A stretch of DNA of 37,534 nucleotides from JBOFDK01 sp051646925 (GCA_051646925.1 JBOFDK010000081.1:1-37534); one strand, 5' to 3'; shown: positions 24,601 through 33,706, counted from the first letter of the stretch. A program made the numbers and translations. Notes: generated by a model not told the origin, from the sequence alone.

Positions 24601-25344
24601 ATGAGCAAATTAATAGTTAATGCAGATGACATGGGACTATGTGAGTCTGTTAATTACGGAATTATATCCGCTTATCAAAAAGGTATTGTGACATCATGTA
24701 CGATTATGGCAGGAATGCCAGGATTTGAACATGCTATTGAGTTATTAAAACAAAATCCAAAATTAGGTACTGGAGTGCATATGACACTTAGTTTGCACCG
24801 TCCAGTACTTGAAAATCACAAAACAATTGTGGATAAAGAAGGTAAATTTCATAGAAGAATTACATCAGAGTTATTAGAAAATGTTGATTTAGAAGAAGTT
24901 TACCAAGAATTTTGTGCACAAATCGAAAAAGTACAAAATACTGGAATTGAAGTAAGTCACCTTGATTCACATCATCATGTTCATACATTAAAAGAATTAG
25001 CACCTGTTATTAAGCGTATTACAGAAAAATATAAACTACCTATTCGTGGTGGTTTTGAAAAAGATTTTGGTTATACAAAAGCAGTTGCATTAATGGATAG
25101 TTTTTATGCTGAAGAAGTAACAGAAGATTACTTTGAGAGACATTTAGACGAAATTAAAAAACATGATTATGTAGACTTAATGTGTCACCCAGCTTTTATA
25201 GAACAATATCTTGTTGATGCAACATCGTATGCATTGCCTAGAATGAAAGAATATAGTATTTTAACTGATCAAAAAGTAAAAGCATTTTTGCAAAATAATG
25301 GAATAGAATTTGTCAATTATTTAGACTATAGCAAAGCATTATAA
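24601..25344 (+). CDS. chbG: ChbG/YdjC-family carbohydrate deacetylase
   Basis: The 247-aa protein shows YdjC/ChbG family motifs: the metal-binding NADDMGLCESVNYGI at the N-terminus, DSHHHVH in the middle (zinc ligands), and a late CHPAF histidine motif. In E. coli, ChbG removes an acetyl group from diacetylchitobiose-6-phosphate, which is needed for cleavage by ChbF and for induction of the operon. Its position between a GH4 glycosidase and PTS IIA is the main reason to prefer a chitobiose substrate for this operon. GAGGAG lies eight bases upstream of the ATG, and only 12 bases separate it from the GH4 gene. Confidence 0.88.
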   Translation: MSKLIVNADDMGLCESVNYGIISAYQKGIVTSCTIMAGMPGFEHAIELLKQNPKLGTGVHMTLSLHRPVLENHKTIVDKEGKFHRRITSELLENVDLEEVYQEFCAQIEKVQNTGIEVSHLDSHHHVHTLKELAPVIKRITEKYKLPIRGGFEKDFGYTKAVALMDSFYAEEVTEDYFERHLDEIKKHDYVDLMCHPAFIEQYLVDATSYALPRMKEYSILTDQKVKAFLQNNGIEFVNYLDYSKAL

Positions 25345-25355
25345 GGAGATTTAAA

Positions 25356-25673
25356 ATGGACGATAAAATGGTAGAAATAGTATTTGGAATTATTGCACAT
25401 GCAGGAGACGGAAAAGGTCAAGCTATGGAAGCAATCCGTGCAGCAAAAAAAGGTGATATCGAAGGTGCAAGAAAAATGCTTCAAAGTTCAAAAGAAGAAA
25501 TGCATAAAGCTCATGTATTTCAAACAGATTTAATACAAAAAGAAGCAGGCGGAGAAAAATTTGATATTGGAATTCTTATGATTCATGCACAAGATCATTT
25601 GATGACAGCACTTAACTTTCAACTTTTAGCTGAAGAAATTATTGATTTATACGAAAGATTAGAAAATAAATAA
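25356..25673 (+). CDS. PTS sugar transporter subunit IIA (lactose/cellobiose/chitobiose family)
   Basis: The 105-aa helical protein carries MIHAQDHLMTA near its C-terminal half. His77 is the likely phosphorylated residue, and Asp80 matches the Asp that binds a metal in the trimer core. It accepts phosphate from HPr and gives it to IIB (Cys8, encoded at 21529). It lies 11 bases after the deacetylase gene with an AAGGAG site, and it is the last gene of the operon, with a terminator at 25687-25735. Its place after the catabolic genes rather than next to IIB and IIC is a modest variation on the usual order. Confidence 0.93.
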   Translation: MDDKMVEIVFGIIAHAGDGKGQAMEAIRAAKKGDIEGARKMLQSSKEEMHKAHVFQTDLIQKEAGGEKFDIGILMIHAQDHLMTALNFQLLAEEIIDLYERLENK

Positions 25674-25686
25674 TTTAGATAAATAA

Positions 25687-25735
25687 AAAGGTGTTACCAA
25701 AAGAACATAAAAGTTCCTAAGGTAACACCTTTTTT
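25687..25735. terminator. Bidirectional terminator between IIA and the ECF S component
   Basis: The perfect arms AAAAGGTGTTACC and GGTAACACCTTTT flank an inner GAAC/GTTC hairpin and are followed by T's. The same stem can end the convergent ECF gene on the minus strand. Confidence 0.88.
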
Positions 25736-25738
25736 TTG

Positions 25739-26506
25739 TTACAATTTAAAATTTAGACGATTGAGTATTTTTGAAAGAGGAATATATAATGCAATTGCAA
25801 CTACTACCGAAAAAGTTCCATTAATAAGTGTTGATGGCAAGCTGAATAAAGAACTTAAAATAGCAGGTGTAAATCCACTACCTAACAAAATAAGTTTTAA
25901 AAATCCAAAAATAAATTCACCGATTAAGTTAAAAATAATTCCTGCTGTAGCGCCGATTATAGCATATTGTAATTTGATATTAATTTTTTTTATAAATGCG
26001 CAACTTATAGCGAGTCCAAGTCCTAATAATAATGAAAAAATATAAAGTACAGGAATAAGAACAAGTACTTTGTCAATATTTTCAAAATAAATTTCAGTCC
26101 CGTAGCTAGTCGATGCATAAAAAAGCATTACGCCAACGCTTATAAAAAATATAGATGACAGTATTAACCATTTAATAGGAGACTTTGCGTTAGAATTATG
26201 ACCTTTTGATGCAACTACACCAGTAATAAATCCAATACCAAATTTTAGTACAATTGTTTTAGGAACGCTATCAATCCAACCATTTAGAGCGTCAAAAAGC
26301 CCCATACCAATAGAACCTGATATTCCGCCGATAGAGCCTGAAAATAATAGAGCAGCTAAAATTACAAACATATTGCCCATATGTAAAAAAGGATTACCGA
26401 CAGGAGCAGGTATAGGTATTTTAAAATAAAGCATAATGTAACAAATAGAACTAAATAGCCCTATAAGTACCATTTGTTTTGTAGAAAAATTTTTTTTGTG
26501 TTTCAC
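25739..26506 (-). CDS. ECF transporter S component, probable vitamin B6 uptake (PdxU-like)
   Basis: The 255-aa membrane protein has about six hydrophobic segments and the ECF S-component landmark PVGNPFLHMGNMFVILAALLFSG followed by a glycine-rich GGISGSIGMG segment. S components bind the vitamin and associate with a shared energising module encoded elsewhere. It starts with GTG at 26506, eight bases after GGAGGT. Divergence from a MocR/PdxR-type regulator is the main reason to suggest pyridoxine or pyridoxal as substrate, as PdxU-type S components are often next to B6 regulators. This is an inference from context; family alone does not fix the vitamin. Confidence 0.8.
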   Translation of the reverse strand: MKHKKNFSTKQMVLIGLFSSICYIMLYFKIPIPAPVGNPFLHMGNMFVILAALLFSGSIGGISGSIGMGLFDALNGWIDSVPKTIVLKFGIGFITGVVASKGHNSNAKSPIKWLILSSIFFISVGVMLFYASTSYGTEIYFENIDKVLVLIPVLYIFSLLLGLGLAISCAFIKKINIKLQYAIIGATAGIIFNLIGEFIFGFLKLILLGSGFTPAILSSLFSLPSTLINGTFSVVVAIALYIPLSKILNRLNFKL

Positions 26507-26563
26507 TTTAAATTACCTCCATAAAAAGTGCTTGCTTATGATATAGTAAGTATAAAAGAAATT

Positions 26564-26607
26564 TGTCATGTTTAAAATACACAAAAATGATAAATTTAAG
26601 CATGACA
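26564..26607. promoter_or_regulatory. Inverted repeat in the ECF / MocR intergenic region
   Basis: Arms TGTCATGTTTAAA (26564-26576) and TTTAAGCATGACA (26595-26607) match at 12 of 13 positions around an 18-base spacer. They sit between the two divergent genes, 58 bases before the ECF start and 41 before the regulator start. This is the likely operator of the MocR-family regulator. Confidence 0.6.
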
Positions 26608-26647
26608 CTTTACATAAAAAGATTTGTAAGAATGGAGAGTCTAAATA

Positions 26648-28006
26648 ATGGATAGTAGAAAAAAAGAACCATTATATATACAGTTATACGAGTATTACAA
26701 AGAGCGTATAGAAGAAGGAACGCTAAAAGAAGGTGACTCATTACCATCAATAAGGCGTATGGCATTAGAAAGACATATAAGCCGTACGACAGTGGAGGCT
26801 GCATATTTTCAATTAGTGGCAGAAGGATATGTAAATGCAGAGCCAGGAAGTGGTTATTACGTCAATGCATTAGATTATTCAGTATTAACATTAGGGACAA
26901 AAATTATACAAGAAGAAAAAATAGAAACATATAATATACGATACGATTTTGCAACAGGTGCAGTTGATCCAAATAGTTTTAATTTTGATATATGGAGAAG
27001 ATATATAAAAAGTGCGTTACGCAATACAGAACGTTTAATCTCGTATGGAGATGTACAGGGAGAATATGATTTAAGAGTAGCTATAAGTCATTACGTGCGC
27101 GAAAAACGAGGAGTTATATGTATGCCAGAACAAATTGTTATAGGAGCAGGTATGCAAGCATTATTACATATGCTATGTGCTATACATAGCAATCCATCAT
27201 CAATTATTTTTACAGGTATTAACTTTAAACAAGGTAAAGCCATTTTTGATGATAGAGGTTATAAAACATATGCATGTGGAAAATTAGATGAGAACTTTGA
27301 AATGTTAAAAGCAAAGCAAATTGGTTTATTATATACATCCCCATCCCATATACAGCCATGGGGAGAAGTTATGTCTATGAAAACAAGATTAGCACTTTTA
27401 AAATATGCACGTGAAGCGAATTGTCTTATTATAGAAGATGACTATGATAGTGAATTTAATTATTATAGTAGACCAACACCGTCTTTGCAGGGATTAGATG
27501 GTGGAACAAATGTAGTATATATGAGTACTTTTTCAAAACTATTAATACCATCTTTGAGGATATGTTTTATGGTACTTCCATCAAATTTAATGCCTGCATA
27601 TTATAGAAAAAGAGAAGATTATAACCAAACAGCATCTACAGTAGAACAAATCGCATTATGTCAATTTATACGAGACGGACATTTAGAGCGTCAAATAAAA
27701 AAGGCAAAAAAATTATATGTAATGAAGAAAAAAAAGCTTGAAAAAACTATTAAAAAAGTTTTTCAAAATCAAATAGAAGTTCAAACAGGTAGTGGTGGGT
27801 TTATAATAAAAATAACTATACAAACTAAATATAAGCAAGAAGAATTTATACAAAAAGCGAAAGAATGTGGAATCTTATTAAAAAAATGTGAAGAAAGTAA
27901 AAAAGATGCAGTGACATTATTGTTATCATGTTCAAGTGTAAGCGAAGAACATTATGAAGAAGTATTTAAACAATTGAAAGAATCATGGAGTGAATTAATA
28001 AAATGA
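26648..28006 (+). CDS. MocR/PdxR-family regulator (GntR wHTH plus aminotransferase domain)
   Basis: The 452-aa protein fuses a GntR-type winged helix (residues 5-72: YIQLYEYYKERIEEGTLKEG, LPSIRRMALERHISRTTVEAAY) to a class I aminotransferase-like domain (about 95-450). The PLP-site lysine is seen in MSTFSKLLIPSLRICF and the cofactor-contacting IIEDDYDSEFNY precedes it. MocR proteins bind PLP as an effector. PdxR members control B6 synthesis or uptake. It is divergent from the ECF S component with a good inverted repeat between them, so feedback regulation of B6 import by PLP is the favoured reading. The GGAGAG site is ten bases upstream. Confidence 0.9.
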   Translation: MDSRKKEPLYIQLYEYYKERIEEGTLKEGDSLPSIRRMALERHISRTTVEAAYFQLVAEGYVNAEPGSGYYVNALDYSVLTLGTKIIQEEKIETYNIRYDFATGAVDPNSFNFDIWRRYIKSALRNTERLISYGDVQGEYDLRVAISHYVREKRGVICMPEQIVIGAGMQALLHMLCAIHSNPSSIIFTGINFKQGKAIFDDRGYKTYACGKLDENFEMLKAKQIGLLYTSPSHIQPWGEVMSMKTRLALLKYAREANCLIIEDDYDSEFNYYSRPTPSLQGLDGGTNVVYMSTFSKLLIPSLRICFMVLPSNLMPAYYRKREDYNQTASTVEQIALCQFIRDGHLERQIKKAKKLYVMKKKKLEKTIKKVFQNQIEVQTGSGGFIIKITIQTKYKQEEFIQKAKECGILLKKCEESKKDAVTLLLSCSSVSEEHYEEVFKQLKESWSELIK

Positions 28007-28033
28007 CAAAAATTGAAAAGATATGTGGAATAC

Positions 28034-28062
28034 TTTACATATAAGCAAAATTTTGGTATAAT
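28034..28062 (+). promoter_or_regulatory. Promoter of the M23 peptidase gene
   Basis: TTTACA and TATAAT are separated by exactly 17 bases, about 75 bases before the start at 28137. Confidence 0.7.
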
Positions 28063-28136
28063 TCATAATGTAACAACTTTATAACAAAAATTAATAATTT
28101 CGTAATATAGATATTATGTACGAAGGATGGTATAGA

Positions 28137-29939
28137 ATGTTAACCTTAAAAGAAAAAATAAATAAATTTTGTGAAAATAAAAAAAATAGATTATATATAG
28201 GCCTCGGATTAATAGCCGTTACAAGTTTGATGACGACAGGCTGGATGAAGAGTAAAAAAAATAATGCTTTTGACGTTAGAAGTAACGGGGAATCAATTGC
28301 AGTTGTAAAAACTGTTGAAGAAGCAGAAACAGTTTTTAACGAAATTGTAGAAAAAATAAAAGTACAAGAAGGTCGTGACGTTGAGGTACATCAAAATATC
28401 GTTATAGAACCGGTAAATAGAAAAAAGAATGAAATTGTAGAGTCAGATGTTCTTGAAAATGCATTAAATGAGCAAATTTCATATGATATAAAAGCTATAG
28501 AAATAGTTATTAATAATGAAGTAGTAGCTGTTGTAGATAATGAAGACATAGGAAAAGAAGTTCTTAAAAATGTAGCATTGTTACAACTACCAGAAGGATC
28601 TAAAGTTACGTTATTAGAAGGTGAAAAACCACTCAATGAAGCTCAATTACGTATTCAAGATATAGTACAAAAAAAAGTAGAAGAAGTACAAGATGCTATT
28701 AGCGAGGCAGGAGCAGAAGAGACTGTTGAAAAGACAATTCGTTCATTATTAAACATAGAAAATAAAGAGAGCATTGTTGAGCCACTTGTAATGGTAAAAG
28801 CTGAAGCAGAAATTTTTCTAAATACAACACCAATACATATTGCAGAAATAAATGAGCAAGAAGAAGCTCCGATTAAATTAGAAGCAACAACAACAAAACT
28901 GAAAACATCGAAAGATATACATATAAATGAAGTTATTCGTGTTAAAAATACTCAAGAACCAGTAGAACGTGTAGACAATGCAACACGTGAGGAAGTAGAT
29001 ACTGATTTTAATCAAAATATTATATTAAGAGAAGCATTTGTAGCATCTGAAGATATAATGACAAGTGAAGAAGCATTAGATGTTTTGTTATCAGATACAG
29101 AAGAAGTAGTACGTTATACACTTGAAAATGGTGATAACATATGGGATTTAGCTATTCAGCATGGTACAACTATGGACCGTATTTTAGAAATTAATCCACA
29201 AATTGTAGATGCTACACGTATGCAAATTGGTGAAGAGATAAAAATAGCAGCGCCAGACCCTATATTATCTATAATAACTACGGAAGTTGCAATTTTTAAT
29301 GAATTAATTCCATCAGAAATTGAATATGTAGAAGACGATACATTATATAAAGATGAAGAAAAGATTAAAGTAGAAGGTAATGATGGTTTACGAGAAATTA
29401 CAGTTGCTGTTGATAAAGTTAATGGCAAAGAAGTTGGTCGTGTATTATTATCAGATAAACTTTTAAAAGAAGCAAATACAAAAGTAATTGCATATGGAAC
29501 AAAAGAAAAACCAAAAGAAAAGCCAGTAGATACAGCCGTTGGTAATGTATCTGCAAATAAAAGTGGTAAGTTTATGCACCCACTTAATGGAGCTGGAAGA
29601 ATTAGTTCACAGTACGGTAACAGAGGCGGAGGATATCACAGAGGTATAGATATAGCAGCACCGCAAGGAACACCGATATATGCATCAGCATCAGGTACAG
29701 TTACTTATTCAGGATTTAATAATGGTGGATTTGGAAAACTAATTATTATCGACCATGGAAATGGGTACCAAACGTATTATGCTCATAACAGTGCATTGTA
29801 TGCAAAAGTAGGCCAAAAAGTATCTAAAGGCCAAAGCATTGCAGCAGTCGGAAGTACAGGTAATTCTAGTGGTAACCATATACATTTTGAAATTCGTATA
29901 AATGGTAGCCCAGTTAATCCATATTCATATATTTATTAG
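28137..29939 (+). CDS. LysM-G5-M23 cell wall endopeptidase
   Basis: The 600-aa protein begins with a hydrophobic signal/anchor (about residues 19-37). Next come about 300 residues of repeated helical/strand modules, a LysM peptidoglycan-binding domain (YTLENGDNIWDLAIQHGT, about 320-370), a G5 domain ending VNGKEVGRVLLSDKLL (about 375-455), and a C-terminal M23 metallopeptidase. M23 zinc ligands are visible in YHRGIDIA and HIHFE, with the YYAH motif between them. It should cut peptidoglycan cross-bridges outside the membrane during growth, division or sporulation. The ATG at 28137 follows GAAGGATGG. An in-frame ATG at 28116 lies before the site. It stands alone between a promoter and a terminator. 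Confidence 0.9.
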   Translation: MLTLKEKINKFCENKKNRLYIGLGLIAVTSLMTTGWMKSKKNNAFDVRSNGESIAVVKTVEEAETVFNEIVEKIKVQEGRDVEVHQNIVIEPVNRKKNEIVESDVLENALNEQISYDIKAIEIVINNEVVAVVDNEDIGKEVLKNVALLQLPEGSKVTLLEGEKPLNEAQLRIQDIVQKKVEEVQDAISEAGAEETVEKTIRSLLNIENKESIVEPLVMVKAEAEIFLNTTPIHIAEINEQEEAPIKLEATTTKLKTSKDIHINEVIRVKNTQEPVERVDNATREEVDTDFNQNIILREAFVASEDIMTSEEALDVLLSDTEEVVRYTLENGDNIWDLAIQHGTTMDRILEINPQIVDATRMQIGEEIKIAAPDPILSIITTEVAIFNELIPSEIEYVEDDTLYKDEEKIKVEGNDGLREITVAVDKVNGKEVGRVLLSDKLLKEANTKVIAYGTKEKPKEKPVDTAVGNVSANKSGKFMHPLNGAGRISSQYGNRGGGYHRGIDIAAPQGTPIYASASGTVTYSGFNNGGFGKLIIIDHGNGYQTYYAHNSALYAKVGQKVSKGQSIAAVGSTGNSSGNHIHFEIRINGSPVNPYSYIY

Positions 29940-29971
29940 AATAAAATACATAAAATAATAGAATAATAGAT

Positions 29972-30008
29972 AAAACTTGTAGTATACTTATGTTACTACA
30001 AGTTTTTT
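29972..30008 (+). terminator. Terminator after the M23 gene
   Basis: The perfect stem AAAACTTGTAGTA / TACTACAAGTTTT is followed by T's. It lies before the MutS-like gene and supports a GTG start there, since a start at 29990 would lie inside the hairpin. Confidence 0.82.
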
Positions 30009-30040
30009 TATTCCATAAATACAAAGGAGGAGTTATTAAA

Positions 30041-31837
30041 GTGATAAGTAAAGAACAATTTGAAAAATATATTACAAAATATGAATTAGAAAAAAAAGAA
30101 TTACAAAAAAAGTATAACCAAGTAGCTAATGGAAGATTAATACTAATTATATTAATAATAGGAAGTTTTTCAGGTGTAATATTAGAGCAATTTTTATATC
30201 TTTCCACGCCAATATTTGCCATTTCTGTCATTGGTTTCATAATACTAATGAGATATCATCAAAATTTAAAAAATCAGATAGATCATAAGGCAAGATTAAT
30301 CAAAGTTAATTTGCGGTATTTGAAAAGAATTGGTGACGAATGGAAGATGTTTGAAGATACAGGAATAGAGCATTTGGAATATGAACATCCATATGCATAT
30401 GATTTAGACTTATTAGGTTCTAAGTCACTATTTCAAAAAATTAATACGACGCACACATGGTTTGGGAGAAAAGCACTTTTAGAAACTTTGTTAAATCCAA
30501 CATGGGACCAAAGTGAGTTGTTAGAGCGGCAAAAGGCAATAACTGAATTACACCATCAATATGATTTTTGTCAAAACTTAGAAAGTATTTCAAATCATAA
30601 AATGCAAGAAGAACATAAGACAGATAAACTTATTAAACAAGCAAAGACAGAAACTACTTTTAGAATAAGTTGGTTAGGTGAAAAAATTATTCTTATTTTA
30701 CCAGTTATAGTTATATTATTTATTGTAGTAGGATATTTAATGCAATCTACAATGTTATGGATAGTAGCAGCAATATTTATGGTAGGGCAATACGGATATC
30801 AGTTATTATATATAAATAAAATAAATGAAGTTAAAAGTGTACTAGAAACAGTACATTATGATTTAGAGGTTTATAGTGAGTTAATTAAAATAATTGAAAC
30901 AGCATCATTTTCAGCAACATATATGAGTGACCTTCAAGCTAAATTAACAAAAGGAAATACAAGCGCTGGAGAAGGTATAAAACAATTAGAAAAAATTGCT
31001 AATAAAGCTCAATTATCACACCAACCAATTGCAGCTATTATATTAAATGCAACAGTTTTATGGGACTTGAAAGTTATTAATGCATGGAAAAAATGGCAAA
31101 AAAAATACGGAAACAAGTTAGAAGAATGGCTACAAATTATAGGGATATTTGAAAGTTTAGTTAGTTTAAGCGTTTTAGGACACTTAGAAAATATGTCAAT
31201 ACCTATTATTGAAGAAAATGATTCAGTTATAATAGCAAAAGAAATTGGACATCCTCTTATTAGTCAATCAGTAAGAGTAAATAATAGTTGTAACATGAAT
31301 AATCAATGCTTTGTTATTACAGGTTCAAATATGTCAGGGAAAACAACATTTCTTAGAACAATAGGTATAAATTTAGTGTTAGCATATGCAGGGGCACCAG
31401 TTTTAGCAGAAATGCTACGTTGTAGTATGCTTAATATATGTACATCAATGAGAATACAAGACAATTTACAAGAAGGTATTTCAACGTTTTACGCAGAACT
31501 AAAAAGAATAAAAATGATTATAGATATGGTACATCAAGAAAAAACTGTATTATTTTTAATAGATGAAATTTTTAGAGGTACCAATTCAATGGACCGTATA
31601 ACAGGTGCAAAAAGTGTAATGTATGGTTTGAAAAAATCAGGTGCAATAGGTGCAATGACAACACATGATTTAGAACTTTGTAATTTAGAAAATGATGATA
31701 AAATTCAAAACTATCATTTTACGGAAACATATGAAGAAAACAATATTTTATTTGACTACAAGTTAAAAGAAGGACCATCAACAACTACAAATGCAAGATA
31801 TTTAATGAAGATGGTAGGCATTGACTTGGTAGAATAG
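30041..31837 (+). CDS. Membrane-anchored MutS-family ATPase
   Basis: The 598-aa protein has a MutS-type ATPase domain at its C-terminus: Walker A ITGSNMSGKTTFLRT, a YAGAPVLAEM stretch, and Walker B TVLFLIDEIFRGTNSMDR followed by the conserved TTHD. It lacks the mismatch-recognition N-terminal domain of MutS. Two pairs of hydrophobic helices occur near residues 33-70 and 210-255. This places it in the uncharacterised membrane MutS subfamily found in Firmicutes and Bacteroidetes. A role in mismatch repair is unlikely. Translation probably starts at a GTG at 30041, 10 bases after AAAGGAGG, because the upstream frame runs through the terminator. The rhodanese gene follows 15 bases later. Confidence 0.85.
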   Translation: MISKEQFEKYITKYELEKKELQKKYNQVANGRLILIILIIGSFSGVILEQFLYLSTPIFAISVIGFIILMRYHQNLKNQIDHKARLIKVNLRYLKRIGDEWKMFEDTGIEHLEYEHPYAYDLDLLGSKSLFQKINTTHTWFGRKALLETLLNPTWDQSELLERQKAITELHHQYDFCQNLESISNHKMQEEHKTDKLIKQAKTETTFRISWLGEKIILILPVIVILFIVVGYLMQSTMLWIVAAIFMVGQYGYQLLYINKINEVKSVLETVHYDLEVYSELIKIIETASFSATYMSDLQAKLTKGNTSAGEGIKQLEKIANKAQLSHQPIAAIILNATVLWDLKVINAWKKWQKKYGNKLEEWLQIIGIFESLVSLSVLGHLENMSIPIIEENDSVIIAKEIGHPLISQSVRVNNSCNMNNQCFVITGSNMSGKTTFLRTIGINLVLAYAGAPVLAEMLRCSMLNICTSMRIQDNLQEGISTFYAELKRIKMIIDMVHQEKTVLFLIDEIFRGTNSMDRITGAKSVMYGLKKSGAIGAMTTHDLELCNLENDDKIQNYHFTETYEENNILFDYKLKEGPSTTTNARYLMKMVGIDLVE

Positions 31838-31852
31838 AAAGGAAATAAACAA

Positions 31853-32182
31853 ATGTTTAATAAATATTTTCAATCAAAAAGTAAAGAAATTTCACCAGAG
31901 GATGCAAAAAAAAATCTAGAAAATGATAAAGACATAATAGTAATAGATGTTAGAGAACCACATGAATTTAAAGCGGGGCATATAGAAGGGGCAAAAAATA
32001 TTCCACTAGCAAAAATAAATGAGGCTATAGAAACGGTATGTCCTAAAAAAGATCAGACGATATATATATATTGTAGAAGCGGTCAAAGAAGTGATAGAGC
32101 ATGTAAAATGATTACAGATGAAGGATATGAAAATAGCTATAATTTAGGTGGAATTATATCTTGGCCATATGAAATTATATAA
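31853..32182 (+). CDS. Rhodanese-like sulfurtransferase domain protein
   Basis: The 109-aa protein is a single rhodanese domain with VIDVREPHEFKAGHIEGAKNIPL and the active-site loop YCRSGQRSDRA, whose Cys would carry the persulfide. Single-domain rhodaneses act in the cytoplasm in sulfur delivery or redox handling. It lies 15 bases after the MutS-like gene with a GAAAGGAAA ribosome site, so the two are probably co-transcribed. No functional link between them is known to me. No clear terminator follows. Confidence 0.9.
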   Translation: MFNKYFQSKSKEISPEDAKKNLENDKDIIVIDVREPHEFKAGHIEGAKNIPLAKINEAIETVCPKKDQTIYIYCRSGQRSDRACKMITDEGYENSYNLGGIISWPYEII

Positions 32183-32373
32183 TAAAATATAAATATATTT
32201 AATTATATAACTAGCAAAGATTAAAAAAAAAGAATGTAATAAGTGCAGTAAAAGTAGAAAATATATTAAAAACAAACAAAAAGCAAGTACAATAATAATG
32301 AAAAAATGTGAAAAATTTTAAATGATAAATATTTAATCAACAAAAAAGTTTGAAAATAAAAAAACTAATTATT

Positions 32374-32404
32374 TTGACTTGAATAAAAAGTGAGAAATTA
32401 TAAT
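32374..32404 (+). promoter_or_regulatory. Promoter candidate of the antiporter gene
   Basis: TTGACT and TATAAT are separated by 19 bases, slightly longer than ideal. The 32183-32373 region before it is AT-rich and shows no gene or strong hairpin. Confidence 0.45.
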
Positions 32405-32444
32405 ATAGTTAAAAGATAGAATTTAAACGGAAAGGTTGATTGAA

Positions 32445-33659
32445 ATGTTTTCATTTAGGGTATTATTAGATTTAGGAATTATTTTAATTGCTGCAAAATT
32501 ATTAGGAACCATTTTTCAAAAAATAGGATTACCCCAAGTTGTAGGAATGATAGTGGCAGGGTTACTTATAGGACCTAATGTTTTAGGTTTAGTTGAACAA
32601 AGTGAATTTCTTATAACAATGGCAGAATTAGGCGTTATTATGATTTTGTTTACAGCAGGACTTGAGACGGATTTGAAAGAGTTGAAATCAACAGGAATTG
32701 CGGCAATAGCTATAGCTATAATGGGAGTTATAGTACCTATAATAGGAGGATATTTATTATACGGTGCTTACAATGGTAGTTTTGCAGGAATTGGAACACC
32801 AGAATTTTTTGAAGCGATTTTTATAGGTGTTATTTTAACAGCAACATCTGTTAGTGTTACAGTAGAAGCACTAAGAGAAATGGGTAAACTTAAAGGAAAA
32901 ATAGGTACGACGATTTTAAGTGCAGCAATTATCGATGATATTATAGGAGTGATAATATTAACATTTATTATAGGCTTGAAAAATCCTGAAATAAATTCAA
33001 TGGATGTAGTCATTAATATAGCAGTGTTTTTTATATTTGTAGCAGTGTTAGGATATGTAATTTATAAACTGTTCAAATATTTAGATAAAAACTATTCACA
33101 TAGACGTCGTTTACCTATTTATGGTTTTGCAATTTGTTTAATATTGTCATACATAGCAGAAGTGGTTTTTGGAATTGCAGATATTACAGGGGCTTTTGCA
33201 GCTGGAGTAATTATGTGTAATATTGCATCTTCAGAGTATATTGTTGAAAAAATCGATGTTAGTTCATATATGCTATTCACACCTATTTTCTTTGTAAGTA
33301 TAGGTTTTATAGAAGAGATAAGTAACATTACTACATCAGTTATTATATTTTCAATAGCACTTATAATAGTTGCAATTTTAACAAAAATTATAGGTTGTGG
33401 TGTAGCAGCTAAAATGCTTGGATTTAATAATATAGATTCTGCTCGAATTGGAGTTGGAATGATGGCAAGAGGGGAAGTTGCATTGATTGTAGCACAAAAA
33501 GGACTTAGTGCAGGAATATTAAATCCTATGTATTTTACATCAGTTGTATTTCTTGTAATTTTATCTAGCATAGCAACACCTATTGTTTTAAAAGTTCTTT
33601 ATAAAAATAAAAGAAGTCGAAAAAAAGTTGTATTAAATAAAGGATATTATGATTTCTAA
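32445..33659 (+). CDS. CPA2-family cation:proton antiporter (KefB/NapA type)
   Basis: The 404-aa membrane protein has about 12 hydrophobic segments and ends in a short lysine/arginine-rich tail. The ion-binding acidic pair is in AAIIDDIIGVIILTF (Asp-Asp), which places it in the electrogenic DD group of CPA2 exchangers, and LLIGPNVLG with GLETDLKEL are usual family landmarks. It lacks the RCK/TrkA regulatory domain of KefB and KefC, so it is more likely a Na+/H+ or K+/H+ exchanger without glutathione control. The ATG at 32445 is used; an in-frame TTG lies at 32436. AAAGG lies nine bases before the ATG. Tandem repeats and a terminator follow. Confidence 0.9.
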   Translation: MFSFRVLLDLGIILIAAKLLGTIFQKIGLPQVVGMIVAGLLIGPNVLGLVEQSEFLITMAELGVIMILFTAGLETDLKELKSTGIAAIAIAIMGVIVPIIGGYLLYGAYNGSFAGIGTPEFFEAIFIGVILTATSVSVTVEALREMGKLKGKIGTTILSAAIIDDIIGVIILTFIIGLKNPEINSMDVVINIAVFFIFVAVLGYVIYKLFKYLDKNYSHRRRLPIYGFAICLILSYIAEVVFGIADITGAFAAGVIMCNIASSEYIVEKIDVSSYMLFTPIFFVSIGFIEEISNITTSVIIFSIALIIVAILTKIIGCGVAAKMLGFNNIDSARIGVGMMARGEVALIVAQKGLSAGILNPMYFTSVVFLVILSSIATPIVLKVLYKNKRSRKKVVLNKGYYDF

Positions 33660-33673
33660 AATAAAAAAGATAT

Positions 33674-33706
33674 GATAAGTAAGAGATAAGTAAGAGATAA
33701 GTAAGT
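33674..33706. repeat. Three tandem copies of an 11-bp unit
   Basis: GATAAGTAAGA is repeated at 33674-33684 and 33685-33695, and as GATAAGTAAGT at 33696-33706. A degenerate GATAGTTAAGT follows. It lies in the convergent space between the antiporter and aldolase genes. No function is apparent. Confidence 0.8.

Noticed and set aside
30041..31837. Canonical mismatch-repair MutS
   Set aside because: No mismatch-binding N-terminal domain, four membrane helices, and no MutL nearby.
33674..33706. Tandem repeats considered as a CRISPR fragment
   Set aside because: The units are 11 bp, directly adjacent with no spacers, and not palindromic.
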